Assembly: GCA_018401695.1 (NCBI GenBank)
Contig: JAGYKD010000001.1
Span: 970,016-1,034,015, forward strand
Length of the DNA stretch: 64,000 bases
Origin: Flavobacteriales bacterium
GTDB taxonomy: Bacteria > Bacteroidota > Bacteroidia > CAIKAF01
Direction of reading: 5' to 3'
Shown: positions 42,921 through 52,254 of the stretch, piece by piece
How positions within the stretch are numbered: the first letter of the stretch is position 1
Layout: the number at the start of each line of letters is the position of its first letter
Notes under the pieces: generated by a model
Databases searched by the model: none
What the model saw: the letters and a program-made list of their open reading frames with translations, nothing else
Told to the model about the DNA's origin: nothing
Made by a program: the position numbers and the translations under genes

Positions 42921-44070
42921 TGGGATATACCTGTCGGGGAATATCCATAGGAAGCCGGGTCAGCAGTTCATAGTTGAGCTGGCTGCTCATTTCACTAAAA
43001 GAAGCCACAGAGACTTCTTGGTCGTCTTGATGACCAATGAGCACTACTTCATCTCCGGGAACAACTTCCGGGACATCGGTAATGTCTAGGCTTAGGGCGT
43101 TCATATTTATGGTGCCAATGACCGGAACGCGTCGTCCGCGAATCAAAGCGTGACCGCTATTGCTTAAGGCTCTGCTAAATCCATGAGAATAGCCTACAGG
43201 CACTACGGCAATATGCATAGGACGGGAAGCCAAAAAGCTGGTGCCGTAACCAATAAAATCGCCTTCGGCGACCCGTTTGGTACTCATAACCTCAGATTCC
43301 CATCGGATGACCCTTTTAAGCGGATCGTTTTTTCGTTTTCTGTTTTTAACGTATTCGATAAAGGTTTCGCGACTGGGCCAAAAGCCATATTGAAGAATGC
43401 CAATGCGCACCATATCCATGCGTGTGGCAGGATAACGAATGGCAGCGGCGGAGCAGGCACAATGGTAACGCTTGGGTCTATGTCCATGACTGGCAAAATA
43501 GGCCCGTGCCATGCCAAACTGCTTTTTTTGCCGCATGATGCGGGCATAGTTGGCAATGCTTTCGGCACCGGCAAAATGGGTGCAAAGCCCTTCAAATACC
43601 AACCACTGCTTGTTCTGGTGTAAAAGTCGACAGGTTTCTTCCCAGCAGCCTCTCTCCAAGCCTGTTCGGTTCATTCCCGTCTCTACTTCCAGGTGAATTC
43701 GCGCAGGGATGCCTAGGTTTTTTGCTGTTTCTATGGCCAGGCGAAGCCGGTCTAAGTCAAATACAAAAAAAGAAACCTTATGCCGAACGGCCCAGTCCAG
43801 CTCATCCGGAAACAGCATGCCCATAATCATTATTTCGCAAGGCTGATTGGCGGCCTCTTTTACTTGCCAGGCCTCCCAGGCACTAAATACAGAAAAGTGA
43901 TGCATGCCCAAGCTCTCGGCCAAGGGCACGTAGGCATGAATGCCATGTCCGTAGGCATTGCCTTTAACTACCAAAGAAATGAGTCGGTCTTGGCCCATCA
44001 TGCGGCGCAAAAAGCTAAGGTTTGCCTTTAAAGACTCTCGGTTGAGCAGTATGCGTGAGGTGTTTCTCAT
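42889..44070 (-). CDS. alr: Alanine racemase
   Basis: 393 residues from ATG 44070, which overlaps the upstream stop as ATGA; the track start at 44085 would overlap by 19 bases. The PLP lysine is K36 from this start, in SLVVKGNAYGHG. IGYGTSF and VPVGYSHGFSR are family blocks, the first holding the catalytic tyrosine. The usual GxxxMD motif reads GTINMNALSLD, with Asn for the first Asp. It makes D-alanine for peptidoglycan. Second gene of an operon with an M20 amidohydrolase. Stand-alone, not fused to MurF as in many Bacteroidota, so it may be a second or catabolic copy. Confidence 0.92.
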   Translation of the reverse strand: MRNTSRILLNRESLKANLSFLRRMMGQDRLISLVVKGNAYGHGIHAYVPLAESLGMHHFSVFSAWEAWQVKEAANQPCEIMIMGMLFPDELDWAVRHKVSFFVFDLDRLRLAIETAKNLGIPARIHLEVETGMNRTGLERGCWEETCRLLHQNKQWLVFEGLCTHFAGAESIANYARIMRQKKQFGMARAYFASHGHRPKRYHCACSAAAIRYPATRMDMVRIGILQYGFWPSRETFIEYVKNRKRKNDPLKRVIRWESEVMSTKRVAEGDFIGYGTSFLASRPMHIAVVPVGYSHGFSRALSNSGHALIRGRRVPVIGTINMNALSLDITDVPEVVPGDEVVLIGHQDDQEVSVASFSEMSSQLNYELLTRLPMDIPRQVYPITPSDAPKSS

Positions 44071-45218
44071 GCCTTTGGGTTCCACTGTTGGGCAAAGGCA
44101 TAAAAGAGGGCAATCCCATGGCCTAAAAGGGCGTCGGGGAAGTTGAAATCCGGGTTATGCAGCGCCGGCTGGTTTTCGCCGGAGCCTAAGCCAAACATCA
44201 TGCCTGGGACTTCCTGGGTGATGGCACCAAAGTCTTCGCACCAAGGATAAGGAACCTCGAGTTCCCTTAAGGGCATGTGTAAGCCCGCAGCGGTTTCTCG
44301 CAATTGGCGGCACAAATAAGGAGCGTTTGTGTTGGCAAAAAAGATTTCTTCTTGGGTATGAGCAAAGGCAAGCCCTGCTTTTTGGGCTTCTTTTTGAGCC
44401 ATTTCTAAAAATCGGTGCTGCAATGATTCCAAACCTTCATTGTCTAGGGTCCTTAAGGTATAGCGCATAAAGCCCTCACCGGCAGAGGTCCCAAAGGCCT
44501 TGCTGCCCATTTGGATTTCTACGGGAGTAAGCAAACTAAAATCGGCTTTTGAAATATCGGGCTGCACCATTTTAGAGGCTCCAATGGCAATTTGTGCCAT
44601 GGCTAAGGCGGGGTTGATACCCTTGTGAGGTTCCGCGGCATGGCTGGTTTTGCCTTCAAGGAATAGGGTGGCTCCCAACGATGCAGGGGTGAAAGCCCCA
44701 TCTTTTATGCGGACTTCGCCCAAGGGATTGCCCGGAATGTTGTGGAGGGCAATAGCTGCATCGGGCTTATGTTTTTGGAATATGGGATCCTTTACTACTT
44801 CCGGACCTCCCTGCCCGGTTTCTTCGGCCGGTTGAAATAATAAGGCTATGCGCTTGCCTTCGAGGGGCTTTTGGGCCAACTTTCTTGCCAAGCCAACCAG
44901 CATGGTCATGTGGCCATCATGACCGCACAAATGCCCTTTCCCTTTCACACTCGATGCGTAGGGTAAATCCGGATTTACTTCTTTTAAAGGCAGCGCATCC
45001 AACTCGGCACGAATCATGAGCATGGGCCCCTGCCTTCCAAAAATGAATAATCTTCCTGTCCCTGCTAACGCTAAGCTATGATCGGGTGTGCAATCCTCAA
45101 GAGCCTCTGTTACTTTTTGAGAGGTTCGGTGCTCTTCCAAACCAATTTCGGGGTGCTTGTGGATGTCGCGGCGAAAGGATTCAAGCCAGTGCTGTTCTTG
45201 GGGCTCTAAAGACTGCAT
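44067..45218 (-). CDS. M20 family amidohydrolase (N-acyl-amino acid / hippurate hydrolase type)
   Basis: 383 residues from ATG 45218; the track start is a TTG three codons earlier. Metal-binding motifs of the M20D branch: HLCGHDGHM, PAEETGQGGPEV and a C-terminal His in the PYPWCEDFGA region. The dimerisation insert (HAAEPHKGINPA) is also present. No signal peptide, so cytoplasmic. It hydrolyses an N-acyl or amide bond of an amino-acid conjugate, releasing a free amino acid. Overlap with alr suggests the product could be alanine or a cell-wall-derived conjugate, which is inference. Confidence 0.9.
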   Translation of the reverse strand: MQSLEPQEQHWLESFRRDIHKHPEIGLEEHRTSQKVTEALEDCTPDHSLALAGTGRLFIFGRQGPMLMIRAELDALPLKEVNPDLPYASSVKGKGHLCGHDGHMTMLVGLARKLAQKPLEGKRIALLFQPAEETGQGGPEVVKDPIFQKHKPDAAIALHNIPGNPLGEVRIKDGAFTPASLGATLFLEGKTSHAAEPHKGINPALAMAQIAIGASKMVQPDISKADFSLLTPVEIQMGSKAFGTSAGEGFMRYTLRTLDNEGLESLQHRFLEMAQKEAQKAGLAFAHTQEEIFFANTNAPYLCRQLRETAAGLHMPLRELEVPYPWCEDFGAITQEVPGMMFGLGSGENQPALHNPDFNFPDALLGHGIALFYAFAQQWNPKA

Positions 45219-45272
45219 GAACCCCAAAATACAGGTTTTCTTTGAGCTACAAGCCCATTGTTTGGCTTCTTT

Positions 45273-47492
45273 TTACTGCTTAACCACCCTTTTTAGGTCT
45301 ATACGTCCCTCAGGACTCTCCATGCTAAGCAGATATACCCCGGGACTGAGGTTTTGAATGTCCCAATGATGCAGCCCCTGGTTCAAGGTTTCGCGTTTGA
45401 GTATTCGGCCTTGCATATCTGTCAAACTTAGGTCATACACTCCCTCCGGAAGCATACTTAAGTCAATGCTGAGGCCTTGAGCGCTTGGCACCGGATAGCA
45501 TGACCAATGGAGTTTTTTCTCGTTGACCACATTCATTTCATAACCCACCGTGAAACTGAAATCTACTCCACTACCAAAGTCAGGTTGGAAAATTTTCAGC
45601 GGTTGTATGCCGGAGGTACTGATGCGCTCAAAACGCAATAAGCCGCTGCCTGCATTAGGATTAGCCCAAAAAGACAAGCCGTCTCCTCCTGTGTCTAAAA
45701 AGCGGAATCGATAACAGCCCGGGCTCAAACGCAAGGTGTCTCTGCGAATGGCATTGGCTGCAAAGCCGTTTGCGGAGGCCACCACCTGCCCCTGTGCATC
45801 GGTCAACTCCCAACTGTTTTCGTTGGGGCGCACATTGGTTTTAAGAAAAAGCACCAAGGAGTCGGGAAACTGAGGCACCGATTCAAATAGGCTGGTTTTT
45901 TCATTGTTAAAGCTTAGGGCATCGCTTTGTTGGTTGGCTTGCACAATACGCACCACAAACTTTTTTTGCCCAAACCCATTGAACCATGAACCAATCGATG
46001 GAAGCTCTATGGTTTCGGTTTCCAACAATTCCAATTGTCCGGTCCAAGTATGGCTATATATGGGTCCCCCCTCTACGCCATACTCAAAGCTTAGTTCTGT
46101 GAGGGCTTGTGCTCCTTCGTTACGCACCTGAACCACTGGGCTTCCACAAATGGGGTTGTGCCTGCTGTTGGGAAGGGTATTGGAGGGCGCCAAAATGGAT
46201 TCCAAAGAGGCTTCCACCGGATAGCTCGGAGCGGCATAATCAATGACATACCCTTCTGCAATATAACTGGTGTTGTTGTTGTTTATGTTTACAAAATCCT
46301 GCATTCTAAAACGGATTTCGCTGCTGTCGCTGCCCAACCAACTGTTGACCTTGTGGCGGTACCAATCTACCTTGTCGCCGGGACACCAATTGGAGCGGTC
46401 ATAAACCCAGGTGCCGCCTTGCGGAAATATTGGATTCCAGCCGCAGCCATCGCGCCATACCTGAGCCGATGCTCTTTGTTGTTGATCCACATCTAAATAA
46501 TAGGCTTTGCTGCAGAATTCCGCACAGTTTTCGTTACCCCCAAATCCATGGCCGGTAATGTGCAATAAGGCGTCGGTTCGGGTAGCCTGAGCCAAGGGTT
46601 TATGCATCAATGGACGCATTCGGTTGTTTATAGGTTGGTTTGGATTTCCATAGGCAAACGAGCCTCCAAACATTTTTTTTACTTGAAGGGCCTCCAAAGG
46701 CGGACTGCCCTCAATAAAATAAAAGTCAAGGCTAACCGTAAATCCGTCTTGCCATCCGCTGTATTTGGCGCGAATTTCTACCGAATCTTTAAGCAAATGC
46801 TGATAATCGGTTACATCGTAAGTCCAGCCCCAAGACCAACCGGTACCAAAGGTGCCCGAAAAGGGGGTAATTACCCGTCCAAGTTCATAATCTTCTATTA
46901 CTTCAAACACCTGGTAGGTGGTCGTAAAACTTTGCTGCACCACAGTGTCTGCCGCCCACCATACGGAGTCTATTACCTGTCCGGTGGCATCAAACAAACG
47001 GTACCACGACCACACCGGCCAACCCATAAGGGTGTCGGTGGCCTGTCCCGGTTGCCCGGGGTTTTGAAATAAAACTACTTGAACCTGGGGGTGAAAAGTA
47101 GTGTCTACTTCTTGATTTAGGGTGTCCCAAAAGGTAATGTAAGTGGGGCTAAAAGACAGGCCTACAGAGTCCGGACTGTTGCCATTTACGGTAAAGTAAG
47201 GGTGTTGAACGGCATTGCTGTCCATAACTCCTGTGCGGTGCCGCAAAAATACCTGTGTGGTATAGTCCCATTCCGAACAGCCGGTGCTTGGGCAGCCCAA
47301 AGTATAGTCCATTGCCACACGGTAAAAAGGCCCGCTGCCCGCCGCCGGAAAGTTGGCCCATCGGTCAAAGTTGCCAAACCAATTCATGTGCACTTTATCG
47401 TGGCTCTGCACATGAAATAAAGTGTCTCCCGGGCCTCCATAAGCCTTTAGCGCGCTCAAAAAGCACAAAAAGATGGCCATAAACCTCCCCAT
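45273..47492 (-). CDS. PNGase F-like peptide-N-glycosidase with T9SS sorting domain
   Basis: 739 residues, signal peptide MGRFMAIFLCFLSALKAYG. The N-terminal 430 residues match the two jelly-roll domains of PNGase F. GCSEWDYTTQVF carries the catalytic Asp. TYDVTDYQHLL and a long second domain follow. ENCAEFCSKAYYLDVD carries the catalytic-region Glu of the CAEWC motif, and YDRSNWCPGD matches the conserved block after it. The enzyme removes N-linked glycans from glycoproteins, leaving Asp. About 250 residues of Ig-like and CUB-like linker (CYRFRFLDTGGDGLSFW) precede the T9SS tag YPVPSAQG...LSPGVYLLS. About twice the length of the Elizabethkingia enzyme. Secreted; probably used to forage or to modify host or algal glycoproteins. 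Confidence 0.9.
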   Translation of the reverse strand: MGRFMAIFLCFLSALKAYGGPGDTLFHVQSHDKVHMNWFGNFDRWANFPAAGSGPFYRVAMDYTLGCPSTGCSEWDYTTQVFLRHRTGVMDSNAVQHPYFTVNGNSPDSVGLSFSPTYITFWDTLNQEVDTTFHPQVQVVLFQNPGQPGQATDTLMGWPVWSWYRLFDATGQVIDSVWWAADTVVQQSFTTTYQVFEVIEDYELGRVITPFSGTFGTGWSWGWTYDVTDYQHLLKDSVEIRAKYSGWQDGFTVSLDFYFIEGSPPLEALQVKKMFGGSFAYGNPNQPINNRMRPLMHKPLAQATRTDALLHITGHGFGGNENCAEFCSKAYYLDVDQQQRASAQVWRDGCGWNPIFPQGGTWVYDRSNWCPGDKVDWYRHKVNSWLGSDSSEIRFRMQDFVNINNNNTSYIAEGYVIDYAAPSYPVEASLESILAPSNTLPNSRHNPICGSPVVQVRNEGAQALTELSFEYGVEGGPIYSHTWTGQLELLETETIELPSIGSWFNGFGQKKFVVRIVQANQQSDALSFNNEKTSLFESVPQFPDSLVLFLKTNVRPNENSWELTDAQGQVVASANGFAANAIRRDTLRLSPGCYRFRFLDTGGDGLSFWANPNAGSGLLRFERISTSGIQPLKIFQPDFGSGVDFSFTVGYEMNVVNEKKLHWSCYPVPSAQGLSIDLSMLPEGVYDLSLTDMQGRILKRETLNQGLHHWDIQNLSPGVYLLSMESPEGRIDLKRVVKQ

Positions 47493-47560
47493 TCTCTGTA
47501 ATTTTATTGCGTAAATCTTAAATTTCTATTTCTAATTTTCAATGTAATAAATTTCTATAA

Positions 47561-47788
47561 ATGAAGCCACTTTACTTTTTTTCGGCGCTATTTCTTGTCT
47601 TTTGGGTCTCCTCCTCTTGCCGTAGTACCGAACGGCCGTTAAAGACCAATGAACAAACACCTGCCGAAACTACTCCTGAGCCCAAACCCAACATGCCCGA
47701 CATGCGCCCCAAAGACGGGCAAAGGCTTCGCCACATGCCGCCTAATGCCAATACCCCCGTAGGTGAACCCGAACAAGTGGGAGACTGA
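47561..47788 (+). CDS. Small proline-rich lipoprotein
   Basis: 75 residues: signal MKPLYFFSALFLVFWVSSSC with a lipobox cysteine, then a short, disordered Pro/Thr/Glu-rich chain. The stop overlaps the start of the SRAP gene (TGATG), so the two are translationally coupled. The function of such a small anchored peptide is unknown. It could be a leader that tunes SRAP translation, but the clear signal peptide argues for a real product. Confidence 0.65.
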   Translation: MKPLYFFSALFLVFWVSSSCRSTERPLKTNEQTPAETTPEPKPNMPDMRPKDGQRLRHMPPNANTPVGEPEQVGD

Positions 47789-48498
47789 TGTGCTACAACG
47801 CTTCCGTTTATTTTAAGCCCGAACAGGTGCAGGCGCAATTTAAGGCTCAAGCCTTGTTGCAAGTGCTTTTTCCGCCCGCCTATTTGGTGTCTGTGCACCG
47901 CAGCCCCCATCCGGCATTACCCATGCTTACTGCCGATGGGCCTCAGTTGCAGCCAATGTATTGGGGGCTAACCCCCTCTTGGAATACTTCATTTGATCCG
48001 GCTTGGGCAAAACGTATGGCCAATGCACGGGTCGAAAACCTCGAACAAAGTAAGGCGTGGAAGGGGCCATTTACCTACCGCCGTGGAGTAGCCGTGGTTG
48101 ATGCTTTTTACGAATGGAGGCACCAAGGAAAGCTCAAAGTTCCCTACCGAATCCAAGCAACCCAAAATCGATTGTTGGCATTAGGGGCCATATGGACTTA
48201 CCATGGTGCGCTGGACTTATACAGCATGAGCGTGGTTACGGTGCCTGCAAACCCCATGATGGCCTACATTCACAACAGCAAGGAGCGCATGCCGCTCTGT
48301 TTCACCAAAGCCGAGGATTGGCAAACCTGGATTCATGGCTCGCCCAAAGAGGCTATGGAAGTAGCCAAACCCCTGACAGATGGGCAGTTGGAGGCCTATT
48401 CTATTGCAAAAAACATTATTCGAACCGATGTCGAGCCCAACGACCCCACCCTCATTCAGCCTTTCGATTACCCCGGCTTTCCTGCCCATTTAGACTAA
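47788..48498 (+). CDS. SRAP / HMCES-type abasic-site protein (YedK)
   Basis: 236 residues beginning MCYN, where Cys2 forms the thiazolidine link to abasic sites in single-stranded DNA. Other conserved positions: NARVEN, VVDAFYEW (catalytic Glu), and the HNSKERMPLCF block with the His of the SRAP signature. It shields AP sites from cleavage in DNA repair. Length is normal. It overlaps the small lipoprotein stop by one base. Confidence 0.94.
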   Translation: MCYNASVYFKPEQVQAQFKAQALLQVLFPPAYLVSVHRSPHPALPMLTADGPQLQPMYWGLTPSWNTSFDPAWAKRMANARVENLEQSKAWKGPFTYRRGVAVVDAFYEWRHQGKLKVPYRIQATQNRLLALGAIWTYHGALDLYSMSVVTVPANPMMAYIHNSKERMPLCFTKAEDWQTWIHGSPKEAMEVAKPLTDGQLEAYSIAKNIIRTDVEPNDPTLIQPFDYPGFPAHLD

Positions 48499-48503
48499 GG
48501 GTA

Positions 48504-48640
48504 TTTGGGGCGGAAACGGGCTTTCAGCCTTCGGGTTAAGGCTTGGCGCTCTGTATCCCTAAGGCTCCGGTAGTTTGCTGCGCGCCACTTCCTCGCCTAA
48601 GGGCTACATGGCGCCAAACCTTAACCGCTCCCGGCTTCAA
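48504..48640 (-). repeat. GC-rich intergenic hairpin element, copy 6
   Basis: Between convergent SRAP and amn. Core GTTTGCTGCGCGCCAC at 48573-48588, identical to copy 4. Arms 48538-48565 (AAGGCTTGGCGCTCTGTATC..) and 48595-48622 (..CTACATGGCGCCAAACCTT) pair over about 27 positions with a few mismatches. The minus-strand end is CCGCCCCAAATA. Confidence 0.65.
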
Positions 48641-48706
48641 TCCCTCCGCCGGTTAGCCGCTTTGTTTCCTTAATCTAAAAAAATAAACGGAAGCCAAAAA
48701 AGCCTG

Positions 48707-49477
48707 CTACTCAAACTTCAAATGCTTCACAGATTCGCCCGAATCTCTAAGCTCTCCCAAGGAATCTATGCCAATGTCTAAGTGCCTTTGGGCAAAAGCC
48801 CGGGTTACTTTTTGGTCGTTTTTGCTGGTTTTTACCCCTTCGGGAACCAAAGGGTTGTCCGACACCAAAAGCAAGGCACCATGAGGTAAGCCATTGGCAA
48901 AACCTGTGGTGAAAATGGTGGCGGTTTCCATGTCTATGGCGTTTGCTCGAATTTCTTGGAGGTAATCTTTGAACTTTGTATCGTGCTCCCAAACCCTACG
49001 GTTGGTGGTAAATACCGTGCCGGTCCAGTAGTCGCAGCGGTGTTCGCGAATCATAGCCGAAACCGCCATTTGAAGGCGAAAGCTGGGCAGCGCAGGAACC
49101 TCGGGCGGCATGTAATCGTTGGAGGTACCCTCTCCTCTAATGGCAGCAATGGGAAGTACCAAATCACCGATTTTGGTCTTTTTTAGTCCACCGCATTTTC
49201 CCAAAAATAAAACCGCCCGGGGCATTACTGCCGAAAGCAAATCCATAATGGTGGCAGCCATGGCACTGCCCATTCCAAAGTTGATAATTGTTATATTGTT
49301 GGCCGTTGCTGTTTGCATGGGCTTGTCCTCTCCAAGAACAGGCACTCCAAACTTTTCTGCAAACATTTCAACATAATTATGAAAGTTCACCAACAGCACA
49401 TACTCTCCAAACTGATCCAAAGGCGTTCCGGTGTATCTTGGAAGCCAGTCTTGTACAATCTCTTCTTTTGTTTCCAT
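48707..49477 (-). CDS. amn: AMP nucleosidase (short Bacteroidota form)
   Basis: 256 residues. Phosphorylase-superfamily fold: NITIINFGMGSAMAATIMDL, LFLGKCGGLKK (phosphorylase glycine loop), AIRGEGTSNDYMP and NAIDMETATIF, which contacts the ribose. It splits AMP into adenine and ribose-5-phosphate in purine balance. It lacks the N-terminal regulatory domain of the long E. coli enzyme. Divergent from the M28 peptidase. Confidence 0.9.
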   Translation of the reverse strand: METKEEIVQDWLPRYTGTPLDQFGEYVLLVNFHNYVEMFAEKFGVPVLGEDKPMQTATANNITIINFGMGSAMAATIMDLLSAVMPRAVLFLGKCGGLKKTKIGDLVLPIAAIRGEGTSNDYMPPEVPALPSFRLQMAVSAMIREHRCDYWTGTVFTTNRRVWEHDTKFKDYLQEIRANAIDMETATIFTTGFANGLPHGALLLVSDNPLVPEGVKTSKNDQKVTRAFAQRHLDIGIDSLGELRDSGESVKHLKFE

Positions 49478-49510
49478 AGCGCATTTGAACTTTGCCCGAA
49501 GGTACGGCTA

Positions 49511-50941
49511 ATGGCGTATTTCTGGGGTCAAGGTGTAAGATATTCCCTGCTCTTGGCAAGCTTTAGCCTGTTTCCTATGCTTCATGCCCAGGAAGACTCC
49601 TTGGTTTTGAGGCGTATTTATGACGAGGCCTTGGTGTCCGAAAAAGCCTTTACTACGCTTCGAGAACTATGCGCTAAAGCTCCGGCTCGGCTTTCAGGCT
49701 CAAAAAACGCGGAGGTTGCCGTGGCCTTTTGTTTTCAATGGCTCCAACAAATTAAACCCGACTCCGTTTGGCTTCAGCCCACGTGGGTACCCGTTTGGGA
49801 GCGTGGCCATGGAAGAGTGGAGTATAGGGTTGCCGAGGGAGCCTGGCATCACTTAGCGTTTACAGAACTTGGAGGGTCTTATGGCACGCAAGGCAAATGG
49901 CTGCAGGCCGACCTGGTTTTGGTAGAAAATATGGAGGTCCTAAAGGCCATGCCTGAACATGCGCTTCAGGGTAAAATTGCGCTGCTCAATCAGGCTATGG
50001 ACCCCAGACTAATCAACACCTTTGCTGCCTATGGGGCATGCGGCGCTCAACGGGTTTTGGGGGCAGATATTGCTTCTCAAAAGGGAGCAAAGGCCGTATT
50101 GGTGCGTTCTCTGAGCCTGGGGCACGACCATCATCCCCACACCGGAATCATGCACTATAAGAAGCCTCCGTTTATTCCAGGAGTAGCAATACCGGTGCGA
50201 GAGTCTGCATTTTTGGCGGACCTCCTGACCCAAGGGGAAAAGGTTGAGGTTCGTTTGAAGCTTAGTTGCAGCCCAAAAGACTCTGTACTTTCTTACAATG
50301 TAGCAGCTCAATGGCATGGAAGGGACTTGCCGGAAGAGCTGGTGTTGGTTGGAGGGCATTTGGACAGTTGGGACAATAGCCAAGGTGCGCACGACGATGG
50401 TGCCGGTGTGGTTCATGCCATGGAAACCCTAAGGCTTCTGAAAAAACTTAACTTTCGGCCAAGAAGGTCTGTCCGCTGTGTGTTGTTTATGAACGAGGAA
50501 AGCGGGGTGCGGGGAGCTCAAGCCTATGCCGATTCTGCCCATGCGGAGGCTCAACGGGGAGTTATCCATTTGGCTGCTGTTGAGTCGGATCGGGGAGGTT
50601 TTAGTCCAAGGGGTTTTAGTTTTGAAGCCTTAGGAGCCACGGAATGGCTTGGCGAAAGGAGACTGAAGTCATGGCTGCCTTTGTTGGAACCCTACGGGCT
50701 CCAGCATATGGCTTCCGGGGGCAGTGGGGTGGATGTGAGTAAACTAAAGCCGCTTGGCACCTTTCTTTTGGGTTTGGTGCCTGACCCCCACCGGTATTTT
50801 GATGTGCACCACACTCCGGCAGACAATATTGATGCCGTACACCCTAGGGAACTCTGTTTGGGTGCTGCCGCCATGGCATCTATGGCTTGGCTTTTGGCCG
50901 AACACGGCCTGCCTGCTCCCCCAAAACCTATGAAGGAATAA
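49511..50941 (+). CDS. M28 family zinc aminopeptidase, secreted
   Basis: 476 residues from ATG 49511 with signal (YSLLLASFSLFPMLHAQ). The track ORF starts 66 codons earlier, inside amn. Zinc ligands: GGHLDSWD (His/Asp), GAHDDGAG (Asp), FMNEESGVRG (catalytic Glu pair) and DVHHTPADN (His). A PA (protease-associated) insert occupies about 140-260. It should remove N-terminal residues from peptides in the periplasm or outside. Divergent from amn with a short shared promoter region. No T9SS domain, so release is probably periplasmic. Confidence 0.9.
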   Translation: MAYFWGQGVRYSLLLASFSLFPMLHAQEDSLVLRRIYDEALVSEKAFTTLRELCAKAPARLSGSKNAEVAVAFCFQWLQQIKPDSVWLQPTWVPVWERGHGRVEYRVAEGAWHHLAFTELGGSYGTQGKWLQADLVLVENMEVLKAMPEHALQGKIALLNQAMDPRLINTFAAYGACGAQRVLGADIASQKGAKAVLVRSLSLGHDHHPHTGIMHYKKPPFIPGVAIPVRESAFLADLLTQGEKVEVRLKLSCSPKDSVLSYNVAAQWHGRDLPEELVLVGGHLDSWDNSQGAHDDGAGVVHAMETLRLLKKLNFRPRRSVRCVLFMNEESGVRGAQAYADSAHAEAQRGVIHLAAVESDRGGFSPRGFSFEALGATEWLGERRLKSWLPLLEPYGLQHMASGGSGVDVSKLKPLGTFLLGLVPDPHRYFDVHHTPADNIDAVHPRELCLGAAAMASMAWLLAEHGLPAPPKPMKE

Positions 50942-50967
50942 TTGAGTTAGGCCCAAGATTCTTAGGC

Positions 50968-52248
50968 CTAATCTTGCCATTCATAGCCTATATCGCTGCG
51001 GTATTGCATGCCTTCAAAAGCCACAGTTTTGGCGAGGGAATAAGCTTTGTCTAAAGCTTCCTGGCGATTTACTCCTTTGGCGGCAGCTGCAAAAACGCGA
51101 CCTCCGGAGCTTAGCAAGCGCTGTTGCTGGTGCTTGGTGCCGGCATGAAACAGTACCGCCTCCCTTTCTTCTGCTCCTTTGCTTAGGTGAATTACCAAAT
51201 CTTTTGGATAATGTCCGGGGTATCCCGGCGCTGCTAAAATTATGGCGGCGCTTGCAGAGGAACTGATGTTTAGGTGCATGTCCTTAAGTCCTCCCGGTCG
51301 GGTACTGGCTTCTAGAAAAGGAACTAAGTCGCTGTCTATTCTTAGCATTATGGCCTGGGTTTCCGGGTCTCCCATGCGTGCGTTAAATTCTATGACCCGC
51401 GGGGTTCCTTCTTCATCTACCATCAATCCTATGTATAAGAATCCTGTGTAGGGGTTCCCTTCGGCTTTCATGCCTTGGAGTAGCGGTTCTAAAATATCTT
51501 TAGTTACGCGATGCATAAAATCCGGATTTTCATGGGGCCAGGGAGAGATGGCGCCCATGCCTCCTGTGTTTGGGCCTTTGTCGCCTTCTCCTATGCGCTT
51601 GTAATCTTTGGCTGTGGGGAGTAATACGTAGTTTTCTCCGTCGCACAGGGCAAATACACTACATTCTATACCTGTTAAAAAAGACTCCAACAACACGGTT
51701 TTCCCGGCGGCGCCATATTTTTCAGGATTGGTCATGATGGCCAACTCCCGTTTGGCATCGTCTGGATTTTGTAAAATAAGGACTCCTTTTCCTGCGGCCA
51801 GACCATCGGCTTTAAGCACATAGGGAGGGTTGCCGGCGTCAATGGCTTTAAAGCCAAGGTATAATGTATCGCGTTGAAAGGCCTGAAAAGGAGCTGTTGG
51901 AATGTGATGTCTGGCCATAAACTCCTTGGCAAAAACCTTACTTCCTTCCAGTTGAGCTGCGGTTTGATTCGGGCCAATAAGCTTACAAAAGCTAAGATCC
52001 TCTTGTTCTTTAAAATAGTCTACAATGCCTTCGACTAGAGGGAGTTCCGGCCCAATTACCAATAAGCCTATTTGTTTTTCCCGTACAAAAGAAGCTATGG
52101 AAGGGAAATCCATGGGATCCAGATGTGTGCTATTTGGACACCCGGCATTCCCGGGAGCTACAAAAAGCGTATCGCAAGAGGGGCTTTGTGCCAGTTTCCA
52201 AGCCAGGGCATGTTCTCTACCTCCGCCACCTAAAACCAATATATGCAT
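50968..52248 (-). CDS. purD: Phosphoribosylamine-glycine ligase
   Basis: 426 residues with MHILVLGGGGREHALAWKL at the N-terminus and ATP-grasp motifs: SKVFAKEFMARH, VLKADGLAAGKGV, FLTGIECSVFALCDG, NTGGMGAISP, EFNARMGDPETQ. It joins 5-phosphoribosylamine to glycine in purine synthesis. Follows the acyl-CoA carboxylase gene by six bases on the same strand, so co-transcribed, although the pathways differ. purQ lies 46 kb away, so purine genes are scattered. Confidence 0.97.
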   Translation of the reverse strand: MHILVLGGGGREHALAWKLAQSPSCDTLFVAPGNAGCPNSTHLDPMDFPSIASFVREKQIGLLVIGPELPLVEGIVDYFKEQEDLSFCKLIGPNQTAAQLEGSKVFAKEFMARHHIPTAPFQAFQRDTLYLGFKAIDAGNPPYVLKADGLAAGKGVLILQNPDDAKRELAIMTNPEKYGAAGKTVLLESFLTGIECSVFALCDGENYVLLPTAKDYKRIGEGDKGPNTGGMGAISPWPHENPDFMHRVTKDILEPLLQGMKAEGNPYTGFLYIGLMVDEEGTPRVIEFNARMGDPETQAIMLRIDSDLVPFLEASTRPGGLKDMHLNISSSASAAIILAAPGYPGHYPKDLVIHLSKGAEEREAVLFHAGTKHQQQRLLSSGGRVFAAAAKGVNRQEALDKAYSLAKTVAFEGMQYRSDIGYEWQD

Positions 52249-52254
52249 AGCTGT

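Noticed and set aside
49313-49510. 66-codon N-terminal extension of the M28 peptidase
   Set aside because: It lies inside the amn coding region on the opposite strand and has no signal; the ATG at 49511 gives a normal signal peptide.
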